From a virus, in the IMG/VR virus record IMGVR_UViG_3300017783_000044, positions 1 to 47,123 of that record: a stretch of 47,123 nucleotides of DNA, one strand, 5' to 3'. Shown here piece by piece: positions 7,952 through 14,699 of this stretch (the first letter of the stretch is position 1; each line of letters begins with the position of its first letter). The notes under the pieces were generated by a model. That model was given only the letters and a program-made list of their open reading frames with translations, did no database searches and was not told where the DNA came from. Made by a program: the position numbers and the translations under genes.

Positions 7952-9597
7952 TTATATTCCCACATATATGACATATCTCCATATTCATCTACTTTGTTCC
8001 AAACATCTCCAGACTCATCAACATAAACATCTTGATCATCAACACCATTTACAATAAACCCAAATGGTGCCATATCTTCTTCAATTGATTCACGTTGGTC
8101 TTCAAAAATTCTTTTTCTGACATCATCGGAAGTTAACTCTCTAAAATAGTCTTGAACTGCCAACCATGCAAAAATAACCAGACACATAGCAAGGTCATCA
8201 TTACATCCTTCTTCTGCTTCAAATGATTGTTTTTTCTGGATGAATGTTGTCATCTCAGCAATAATATCATAGTCGTTAATTAATAACTTATCATCTTCTA
8301 TAAGTGCTTTTAGATTTGAACATCCAGTTTTTTTAACGGTGGAAGTCATTTTGATACCTAACTGCGATTTATGTGAAAATCCTTGGCCAACAATTTGTCC
8401 AGCACGACCTCTCATCGCACACATTAAAAGATTTTCGTATTCCATATCAAATTGCATAATATCTGCAACCTGTCCACCAATATCATTTACCTCGCATAAT
8501 ACATATGCTTTATTATAACTTCTAGCAACAGGATCAATAATATTTGGAAATAACAATGGTTTGATCATATTGTTTTTATATTTAGCAACAACTCTATAAG
8601 GAATAGTAGTAATGTCTACAACAACAAACGCAGAATAATCATTACTAACACCTCTAGATACATCAACAGTCATTACATACTCATGATCTGGTAATGGTTG
8701 TTCATATACATCCAAACCATTACGTCTTTCTAATGGATCTTCATAAACCATTGTTCTTAGTTTGGATGCAGCAATGAGTGTATCTACAGATCCTAAGAAC
8801 TCGCATTCAAATTCCTGAGTAAACTGACGTTCAGATGTGTTCTTAATCGTCTGTTCTTTCCAGGCAGCGTCTCTGCCTGGTACTTGAGACCAATGGACTT
8901 CAGTTGTTGTATATTCGTTCTTACCCCTCTCAGCGTCATGCCAGAGCTTGTAGAACATGTTCATCCCATTTGGGGTTGAGATGATAATAACTTTGGTAGA
9001 TTTACCAGATGAGATAGTAGGATATACAGAGGAGAAAAACTGTTCAGCGATATGATTTGGAACGAACGCAAATTCGTCCAAGAAAATAATGTTAAATGAC
9101 ATACCTCGGACAGCAGAACTAGACGTTGATGCTGCAAGGATTTTAGATCCGTTTTCTAATTCTACATTACCCTTATTCCATGCAAGGATACCATGTTGCA
9201 TCCAGCGGGGTAAATTTTCATATGCTAACTGCAAACGGGATAGTAGTTCTCTTGAAGTCGATGCTTTGTTAGCAAGAATACCAATATTTACATTGTCATT
9301 AAATATGATATAATGAAGCAAGTAAGAAACAACAGTAGTAGACTTACCGGTCTGCCTGGGTAGTTTTGCAATGTTAAACCTATTCTTATGAAAACATTTT
9401 ACCATTTCCTCTTGGAAATCGTACAAGTTAAATGGTACTAAACCTTCATCTAGTGAAACAATTTTAATATAATTTTTAGCAAAATATACAGGATTTCCCT
9501 TACACTTAATAAACTCCTGAACTTGATCAGGAGTAAATTCTATTGGTGTATTAGCTTTTTTTAAATTGGGATTTCCTAAGTATATACTTTCAGACAC
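7948..9597 (-). CDS. 17: Terminase large subunit gp17 (packaging ATPase and nuclease)
   Basis: At 549 residues (T4 gp17 is 610) this is the motor that translocates DNA into the prohead and cuts concatemers. ATPase features seen are Walker A RQTGKS at 81-86, Walker B IIFLDE at 170-175 with Glu175 as likely catalytic carboxylate, and the coupling motif STPNG at 207-211. The C-terminal RNase H-like nuclease has VDVSRG with Asp312, VLCEVND with Glu369, and CNDDLA with Asp467 or Asp468. These match the T4 triad by order. The start codon is GTG: the base triplet at 9597-9595 reads GTG and no usable ATG lies nearby. A late-promoter box lies just upstream. Confidence 0.97.
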   Translation of the reverse strand: MSESIYLGNPNLKKANTPIEFTPDQVQEFIKCKGNPVYFAKNYIKIVSLDEGLVPFNLYDFQEEMVKCFHKNRFNIAKLPRQTGKSTTVVSYLLHYIIFNDNVNIGILANKASTSRELLSRLQLAYENLPRWMQHGILAWNKGNVELENGSKILAASTSSSAVRGMSFNIIFLDEFAFVPNHIAEQFFSSVYPTISSGKSTKVIIISTPNGMNMFYKLWHDAERGKNEYTTTEVHWSQVPGRDAAWKEQTIKNTSERQFTQEFECEFLGSVDTLIAASKLRTMVYEDPLERRNGLDVYEQPLPDHEYVMTVDVSRGVSNDYSAFVVVDITTIPYRVVAKYKNNMIKPLLFPNIIDPVARSYNKAYVLCEVNDIGGQVADIMQFDMEYENLLMCAMRGRAGQIVGQGFSHKSQLGIKMTSTVKKTGCSNLKALIEDDKLLINDYDIIAEMTTFIQKKQSFEAEEGCNDDLAMCLVIFAWLAVQDYFRELTSDDVRKRIFEDQRESIEEDMAPFGFIVNGVDDQDVYVDESGDVWNKVDEYGDMSYMWEYK

Positions 9598-9618
9598 AAC
9601 AAATTATTCCAACTGTAA

Positions 9619-9626
9619 TTATTTAG
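9619..9626 (-). promoter_or_regulatory. Late-promoter box upstream of gp17
   Basis: The minus strand reads CTAAATAA, 21 bases before the gp17 GTG, and overlaps the TAA stop of the upstream 99-residue gene. Confidence 0.5.
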
Positions 9627-9922
9627 AGGTCACCAAATTTATCACGCATATCTTCCATTTGTTTTTTCTTTTCTGAAAAAACACCATCGATATATCCTGC
9701 ACGATATTCCCAAGTTTGACCACCCTCTTGTCCTTTCTTAGGATTAATACATTGATGGTTACCTAGCTTGTTGCAAACAAGACCAGCAAGGTCAAGCTCA
9801 CTAGAATCAGATGAATCCCCAGTGCCACGCCAGACATGTGTACCATTAATCCAGGTGGCCCCGCACTTTTCGCATTCTTTCCTTTGCAATTTCAAATCAG
9901 ATAGTTGCTTTTCGTTTTCCAT
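9623..9922 (-). CDS. Small cysteine-containing cyanophage protein, unknown function
   Basis: This is a 99-residue unknown protein. It has CEKCG at 17-21 and a second Cys pair at 50 and 58 with His56 nearby, a possible zinc site. A Ser/Asp-rich loop lies at 35-44. The C-terminus is helical and charged (residues 80-99). It lies between gp16 and gp17, which are adjacent in T4, so the small genes here are a cyanophage-type insertion into the terminase region. A TGGTATAAT promoter element lies about 29 bases upstream, and AGGA precedes the ATG. A packaging accessory role is possible but unsupported. Confidence 0.75.
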   Translation of the reverse strand: MENEKQLSDLKLQRKECEKCGATWINGTHVWRGTGDSSDSSELDLAGLVCNKLGNHQCINPKKGQEGGQTWEYRAGYIDGVFSEKKKQMEDMRDKFGDL

Positions 9923-9950
9923 TAAAGTTCCTATGGTAAATGGTATTCAC

Positions 9951-9959
9951 ATTATACCA
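9951..9959 (-). promoter_or_regulatory. Extended -10 sigma70-type promoter
   Basis: The minus strand reads TGGTATAAT, a perfect -10 hexamer with the TGn extension. It lies 28 bases before the ATG of the 99-residue gene. No good -35 box is visible at 16-18 bases, which is acceptable for extended -10 promoters. It would allow host-polymerase transcription of this gene and possibly gp17 before the late phase. An inverted repeat TTAAG-T-CTTAA lies just upstream. Confidence 0.5.
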
Positions 9960-10001
9960 AACTATTTAACAAAGTTTGTATTGCTTAAGACTTAAATTAG
10001 A

Positions 10002-10133
10002 TTATGCAGACACAGAGTTATTATCTTTATCGTGTCTTTGGTATGCTGCTGGAGTTCTGGTTGTATTGTCTGAATTTCTTGCTTGATATGTTCCGGGTGT
10101 TCTAGATGTATTATTTGATTTTCTCGCCTGATA
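10002..10133 (-). repeat. Coding tandem repeat, 45-base period
   Basis: Two full and one partial copy of a 45-base unit encode the C-terminal repeats of the 88-residue protein (residues 46-88). Confidence 0.7.
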
Positions 10134-10268
10134 ATCATCATTAAAATCTTTCCACTGTCTTTGTGTCCACCCTTCATTACCATCGAAGTGTGTGACAGTT
10201 GTTGATCCTGGTTGAGATGAATCGGCCGTATTTGATTTGTCGTGCCTTACAAAACTTAAGTTAGCCAT
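10002..10268 (-). CDS. Small hydrophilic protein with 15-residue tandem repeats
   Basis: This 88-residue, highly polar protein is predicted disordered. It has tandem units of 15 residues: YQARKSNNTSRTPGT (46-60), YQARNSDNTTRTPAA (61-75), and a degenerate third unit starting YQRHDKDNNS at 76. The N-terminal RHDKSNT (8-14) resembles the third unit. There is no hydrophobic core, signal peptide or catalytic motif. The start is one base beyond the stop of the DUF6321-like gene, so the two are co-transcribed. Function is unknown. The Arg/Asn/Thr-rich repeats could bind nucleic acid or act as a packaged or scaffold peptide, but this is speculation. Confidence 0.72.
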   Translation of the reverse strand: MANLSFVRHDKSNTADSSQPGSTTVTHFDGNEGWTQRQWKDFNDDYQARKSNNTSRTPGTYQARNSDNTTRTPAAYQRHDKDNNSVSA

Positions 10269-10269
10269 A

Positions 10270-10692
10270 TTAGCAATTCCACTTCCTTAGTGATTTTGAG
10301 AGACGATCATCTCCGGTATTATTTGATGGTTTTTGACGCTTTCTCATTCCCTTCATTCGAGCGCAGAACGATGCCCTGCGGGGGTTTCCAACCTTTTTGC
10401 TTGGTGCCTTAAGGTCAGATCCTGGATTTTCCTTTTCATAAGATCTTCGTCCCTTTTCATTGAGACCTCCTTCTTTATTTTTGCCTGATTTTTTGGTCCA
10501 GGCTGCTGCTTCTTGTGTGAGTTCAAAACTTTCTTTGGCAGTCCTCGCCGCCTTCTTGAAAGCATCCTTGTCTGGGTAATCCGACTCTCCAGGACGTGCA
10601 GAACGCTCTCCTCGTTTTCGCTTTGCGTGGATATTTGCGTAGAGACCACGCTTAGCTTCAGCTAATTCTCTAAACTCTCTAAATGTCTTCAT
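10270..10692 (-). CDS. DUF6321-like basic protein
   Basis: This 140-residue, strongly basic protein is of a type widespread in cyanophages and other T4-like phages. Its conserved segments are YANIHAKRKRGE (19-30), ARPGESDYPD (32-41), AWTKKSGKNKEGGLNEKGR, and the C-terminal run with RRASFCARMKGM and DRLSKSLRKWNC. I recognise it as the DUF6321 type from memory; no function is established. The regular Lys/Arg and Gly/Asn composition suggests nucleic acid or virion contact, which is inference. It lies directly after gp16 with a late-promoter box between them, so it is probably expressed late with the packaging genes. Confidence 0.82.
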   Translation of the reverse strand: MKTFREFRELAEAKRGLYANIHAKRKRGERSARPGESDYPDKDAFKKAARTAKESFELTQEAAAWTKKSGKNKEGGLNEKGRRSYEKENPGSDLKAPSKKVGNPRRASFCARMKGMRKRQKPSNNTGDDRLSKSLRKWNC

Positions 10693-10715
10693 AATAACAG
10701 CGAGGGTTTACCTTA

Positions 10716-10724
10716 TTATTTATC
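10716..10724 (-). promoter_or_regulatory. Late-promoter box before the DUF6321-like gene
   Basis: The minus strand reads GATAAATAA, 23 bases before the ATG, and overlaps the gp16 TAA stop. Confidence 0.52.
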
Positions 10725-11126
10725 TGAATTCATCTGTTTAAGCATCTTCTGTAATTCAGATGTACTACCAACAAACATGGCATTATTTGTTACTGTTGTT
10801 GGACCCTTCTTCTCCTCATCTAGATCTTTCATTTTTTTCTGTAGATCTACTAGTTTATCTGATATATCAGCGACGTTTTTAATGAGGTTGCCTGCTACCT
10901 CATACGCTCTAGGATGGTCCGAATTCTGTGCTACGTCTAAAATACCATTTATTGCTTCTTGACCCTTTTCTATGAGGTTGTAGAGTTGTCCTCTAGTATA
11001 CTCATAATCAGTTTCAACATCTTTTTCTGTTTTTGCTTTTTTAATATCAACAACGGTTTGTTCTGCTTTTTCGATTACAGATTCAGTATTAAAAGTTTTA
11101 TCTAAATTTTCAAAAGTATCAGACAT
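10716..11126 (-). CDS. 16: Terminase small subunit gp16
   Basis: At 136 residues (T4 gp16 is 164) this recognises DNA and stimulates the gp17 ATPase during packaging initiation. It is largely helical, with a central paired-helix region of alternating heptads (about residues 55-110, containing YNLIEKGQEAINGILDVAQ and AYEVAGNLIKNVADISDKLVDL). This matches the coiled-coil oligomerisation domain of the family. I chose the ATG at 11126, because the upstream ATG at 11168 would overlap gp15 by 41 bases, while 11126 lies one base after the gp15 stop. The assignment rests on position between gp15 and gp17 plus helical architecture. Confidence 0.88.
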   Translation of the reverse strand: MSDTFENLDKTFNTESVIEKAEQTVVDIKKAKTEKDVETDYEYTRGQLYNLIEKGQEAINGILDVAQNSDHPRAYEVAGNLIKNVADISDKLVDLQKKMKDLDEEKKGPTTVTNNAMFVGSTSELQKMLKQMNSDK

Positions 11127-11127
11127 A

Positions 11128-12183
11128 TCAATACTCCGTCCATGATTCATTAAATCCGAAGTTGTCATCTGATTCTACAAAAGCATCATCAAGAGAGTTT
11201 ACAATTGAGAATGTTTGTTGACCAACTCCAGCTGAAGTAATATCTAATCCATACCCACGTTGAGAATTATATTTTGTAGCAGCTACTCTAAAGTTATCAT
11301 TATCAATTTTAACAATATAATATTCGTTACCGTCAACTAAACCACCAGCAGCACTTCCACCAGTTCCAACTCTATAAGTTACATAATCTGATGTTACAAA
11401 TCCATGATTCGTTAATGTAAATGTATTACTGTTAAAATTAACACCAGTAACTGCAGTACCATCATTATTATAGTCTTCAGTTGCTTTTGGTGTTGCACTA
11501 TACCTAACATATCGTGCGCCTTCTTTGATTGCTGCACCAATATCAACATTTACAGTTCTAATAACATCTGCAGACGAAATAGGACCATATAGATAAGTTT
11601 TAGCAACAAAATTTAAAGTATGTATTAAAGATCTTCTCTTAGTAAAGTCCCCTTCATAATCATCTTGTATACCAACATTACTTAATACTATAGGTATATC
11701 TTTTATTTCATTAGTTTTTTCAATAAGTTTTATTGTTATACTAAATACCGGTTGAAAATATGGTAAAATTTGTTCTAAAATTTGAACAGAGTCATCATTA
11801 TTTTTACTAATTATATTTAATTCAAAATCTAAATTATATGGTACTGGCGCATATTGTTTATATACTGCTTCAGTATCTCCATTTTTTGGACTAGTGCAGA
11901 TATTTACTGGACTCATTTTTCTGGTAGGATCATATGTTATTCCTTTCATTTCAAAAGTTATTCTTGGTAGTTGAATTTGAGTTTCAGCTCTACCATCTAG
12001 TCTTGGTTCTGCATCCAACCTTGCTAGAAATTTTTCTCTTGGTCCATAAGAAAGAGGAATTTTGAGAGTTTGTACAGTCTCTCCAGATGAATTAACTCTC
12101 CTTAACTCAATATTATTGAATAATGTTCCAAATCCAACAATAGTTTTACGTATAATTTCGTGATAAAAATGTGTTCCTAACAT
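11128..12183 (-). CDS. 15: Tail sheath stabiliser / tail terminator gp15
   Basis: At 351 residues (T4 gp15 is 272) this caps the top of the tail and joins it to the neck. The N-terminus MLGTHFYHEIIRKTIVGFGTLFNN is the family signature, and the core through about residue 215 follows the family pattern. Near the C-terminus, a beta module is inserted at about residues 246-328 (DNA 11200-11448). It contains TFTLTNHGFVTSDYVTYR, GNEYYIVKIDNDNFRVA and a Gly-rich end. This kind of module recurs in the giant protein of this window. The gene abuts gp14 with a one-base overlap and gp16 with a one-base gap. Confidence 0.95.
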   Translation of the reverse strand: MLGTHFYHEIIRKTIVGFGTLFNNIELRRVNSSGETVQTLKIPLSYGPREKFLARLDAEPRLDGRAETQIQLPRITFEMKGITYDPTRKMSPVNICTSPKNGDTEAVYKQYAPVPYNLDFELNIISKNNDDSVQILEQILPYFQPVFSITIKLIEKTNEIKDIPIVLSNVGIQDDYEGDFTKRRSLIHTLNFVAKTYLYGPISSADVIRTVNVDIGAAIKEGARYVRYSATPKATEDYNNDGTAVTGVNFNSNTFTLTNHGFVTSDYVTYRVGTGGSAAGGLVDGNEYYIVKIDNDNFRVAATKYNSQRGYGLDITSAGVGQQTFSIVNSLDDAFVESDDNFGFNESWTEY

Positions 12184-13508
12184 TAAAAGACTCCTTTGTT
12201 ACCATATTCTCCGAAAGGATTACCTTCCGTCCAATCTAAAATATTATCACCCTCAGTTTCAAAGAAGTCATTCTCTGCTTCAGGATCGTTCTCGTTTTCA
12301 ATAGAACTAAACGTATTTATCGTCCATTCAGCTCCACTTGTTAAACCTAATAACGTATCATTATCAGTAAACGCACCGACGATATCAGTTACTTCCAATT
12401 CTTTATTCGTAGTATCAAATCTAACAACAGTAGCAGTTGCTTCATTTGGCGAAGCTTCTATAGTTATAATTGGATCTGAGGTATATCCAGAACCAGGCGA
12501 CGTAACAGTAATTCCAGAGACTTGTCCTACAGAATTTATAGTAGTAGTTGCAACTGCACCACTTCCACCACCGCCACTAATAGTAACTGTTGGTGCAGAC
12601 GTATATTTAGCACCATTATCATATAAAATTATTGATGAAATAGCATCAAATGTTCTAACTGGAACAGCCTTGGCAGTATTTGCTCTAGATTTAACTGTCT
12701 CTCCAGTTTCAAAATTACCTCCGTCAGAAATTAAAGCGGTAACGGCAGCACCACTACCAGATCCTTGTATACTAACTATAGGTGCTGTTGTAAAACCAGT
12801 ACCAGGTTCAGTGACATTTACAGAAGTTACTACACCACTCGTGAGAGTTACACTAGCAGATGCCCCAGCACCAGGAGTACCTATTGATAATATAGTTCCT
12901 GATCCATAACCAGTTCCGCCAGCAGTAACAATGAAATCTTCAATACCATCTGTAACTTTAAATACCTGTGTATAACCAATATCTCTTCTAAGCTTATCAA
13001 TTTCTTCAACGCCAGTATCAAGTCTTTCATCACTATATTCCATTAGTTCAGCAACTAATCCATAAGTTTGGATAGCATCTAACTGTCTAAATGGTTTTTC
13101 GTGTTCTACAAATTTAATTTGAAATAATTGTTGTGTGAGTGGTAGATATATTGCATCGCCTTCATTTGGTCTAAAAGAACTTACCAAATTATTTGATGAT
13201 GATATTAAATCTTCCCATCTTCTTTTTGAAATTATAAATGTTGCTTCATCAGCAATTCTTACACCAAATTTAGTTAATAAAGAACCATCTCCCTCAAATC
13301 CTTCAAAATTTGAAATATACATTTCAATCAAATAATTTTCATCAAATTTAGAGAGAACATCTTCAGTAAAAAGATCATCTTCTTTTACTATTTCTCTTGG
13401 TAGATAATATACATCATGACCATAAATCTTTAAAGATTCAATAATCAGATCTTCGTATAACCTTTGTTCTGGGATTGTTCCACCAGAAAAATAAACATTT
13501 TTTGCCAT
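12183..13508 (-). CDS. 14: Neck protein gp14
   Basis: At 441 residues (T4 gp14 is 256) this forms part of the neck joining head and tail. The N-terminus MAKNVYFSGGTIPEQRLYED and residues 1-188 match the gp14 core. The extra length is a Gly/Thr/Val-rich block at about residues 190-362 (DNA 12423-12941). It is built of units such as GTGYGSGTILSIG, GTGFTTAPIVSI, YTSAPTVTISGGGGSG and GSGYTSDPIITIE. Such units suggest a repeated beta structure projecting from the neck. The family-typical acidic C-terminus, with DWTEGNPFGEYG, resumes after it. The gene lies one base after gp13. Confidence 0.94.
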   Translation of the reverse strand: MAKNVYFSGGTIPEQRLYEDLIIESLKIYGHDVYYLPREIVKEDDLFTEDVLSKFDENYLIEMYISNFEGFEGDGSLLTKFGVRIADEATFIISKRRWEDLISSSNNLVSSFRPNEGDAIYLPLTQQLFQIKFVEHEKPFRQLDAIQTYGLVAELMEYSDERLDTGVEEIDKLRRDIGYTQVFKVTDGIEDFIVTAGGTGYGSGTILSIGTPGAGASASVTLTSGVVTSVNVTEPGTGFTTAPIVSIQGSGSGAAVTALISDGGNFETGETVKSRANTAKAVPVRTFDAISSIILYDNGAKYTSAPTVTISGGGGSGAVATTTINSVGQVSGITVTSPGSGYTSDPIITIEASPNEATATVVRFDTTNKELEVTDIVGAFTDNDTLLGLTSGAEWTINTFSSIENENDPEAENDFFETEGDNILDWTEGNPFGEYGNKGVF

Positions 13509-13509
13509 A

Positions 13510-14487
13510 TCATCCTACAAGATCAAGTGGTGGAAGTTCATATGTACTCAGCATTTTACTTTCTAATTTATCTAACTCAGAAACCGCATCGTCATATAAT
13601 TGTCTTCCATTAAATTCTACGCCACCAGGCATCTTAATACCAGTAAATTTAATTAAATTTTGACCCCATTGTTTCTTAATTAATGAAGTTAAATATTCTT
13701 TCACAAATCTTTCATTGTATAATTTAGTAAATGTATCCGGATCTAAAGCTCTATAACAATCAATAACTATATAATCACCAGCAGCTACTCTACCCCAATC
13801 TAAATCTAAATAAAGTCTATTTTGAATTTTATTATATCTTATAGGTTTCTTTCCTTCCAATAAAAATTCTAAAGTTTCAAGATACTGCATAGTCATTTCT
13901 AAATTTAGCATATCATATGCATAAAAATTATAAAAATCATTTAAGAAAAATTGATATCTAAATCCAAACATATTGTTAACATGACTATTGGAAACTGGGT
14001 GTATTCCCATAATACCAATAACATGATCTGGTACTGTTAAATAACCCCTACCTTCCTCAAAATCCATTGTTCTACATCTGTCAGCAGTGCCAGTACCAGC
14101 ACCAACCCCTGTTGCAGTAAAAATTATACCCACAGTATTTGCGGATGCACCAATAGCAGTAAAATCAGTAGTACCTATACTAGTAATTTTATAACTACTT
14201 CCCACAATAAAAGATCCGGATATTACAGATGGATTATCACCAGAGTTTTGATCTTTCTCTGTGGTATCACTATTTCTTTTTTTACCGTTATCTAAATCTT
14301 CTTGTGTAAGTTTATATTTTAAATATACTCGCTCGCATCCATCATAAACCCTTTCATTGAAAAGTTGAATCGTATCATCAATTAGATCTTCTATTTGATC
14401 GTCATCAACATTTATTTCAATAACTGGTTTACCCAATTTACGGAGAGAGTACTCCTTTAATTCAGTCCTGCTGTTTGGTTTTGCCAT
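13510..14487 (-). CDS. 13: Neck protein gp13
   Basis: At 325 residues (T4 gp13 is 309) this is the head-completion neck protein bound under the portal. The N-terminus carries RTELKEYSLRKLGKPVIEIN (7-26) with DDQIEDLIDDTIQLF after it. The C-terminal half carries LNDFYNFYAYDMLN, ALDPDTFTKLYNERFVKEYL and KKQWGQNLIKFTGIKMPGG. All are gp13-like. A short beta insertion at residues 88-137 (DNA 14077-14226) has SYKITSIGTTDFTAIGA and GIIFTATGVGAGTGTA, a module seen in many marine phage structural proteins. Its start lies inside the 3-prime end of the upstream 69-residue gene (26-base overlap). Confidence 0.94.
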   Translation of the reverse strand: MAKPNSRTELKEYSLRKLGKPVIEINVDDDQIEDLIDDTIQLFNERVYDGCERVYLKYKLTQEDLDNGKKRNSDTTEKDQNSGDNPSVISGSFIVGSSYKITSIGTTDFTAIGASANTVGIIFTATGVGAGTGTADRCRTMDFEEGRGYLTVPDHVIGIMGIHPVSNSHVNNMFGFRYQFFLNDFYNFYAYDMLNLEMTMQYLETLEFLLEGKKPIRYNKIQNRLYLDLDWGRVAAGDYIVIDCYRALDPDTFTKLYNERFVKEYLTSLIKKQWGQNLIKFTGIKMPGGVEFNGRQLYDDAVSELDKLESKMLSTYELPPLDLVG

Positions 14488-14671
14488 TATTTTGCTTTAC
14501 TGGTGGGTTTTCATCATAATTTCCACCGTCATCAGACTCATCTTGTTTCATACTCTCAATCGCGGCGGTCAGTGTCATCACACGAGATTCAAGAATTATG
14601 TTCTGTTGTGTCAATTGATTAATTTTATTGTTCATGACTTGCATGATATTATTCGCTTCTTCAGGAGACAT
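14462..14671 (-). CDS. Short coiled-coil protein
   Basis: This is a 69-residue protein. The first 42 residues form an amphipathic coiled coil (MNNKINQLTQQNIILESRVM region), followed by a disordered Asp/Asn/Gln-rich tail. There is no known domain. It sits between the fibre-like gene and gp13, overlapping gp13 by 26 bases in another frame. Its place corresponds to the T4 region holding short-fibre and whisker genes, so a small trimerisation or fibre-associated role is possible. A late box is found directly upstream. Confidence 0.7.
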   Translation of the reverse strand: MSPEEANNIMQVMNNKINQLTQQNIILESRVMTLTAAIESMKQDESDDGGNYDENPPVKQNNGKTKQQD

Positions 14672-14690
14672 AATTACCTCATAATTTTAA

Positions 14691-14699
14691 TTATTTATC
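14691..14699 (-). promoter_or_regulatory. Late-promoter box before the coiled-coil gene and gp13
   Basis: The minus strand reads GATAAATAA, 19 bases before the ATG at 14671, and overlaps the TGA stop of the fibre gene (14698-14700). It could drive the neck operon gp13 to gp16. Confidence 0.52.

Noticed and set aside
12196-12909. A long plus-strand reading frame (237 codons) within gp14
   Set aside because: It is antisense to the Gly/Thr-rich repeat block of gp14. Repetitive codons give open antisense frames, and the gp14 frame is a known family on the other strand.
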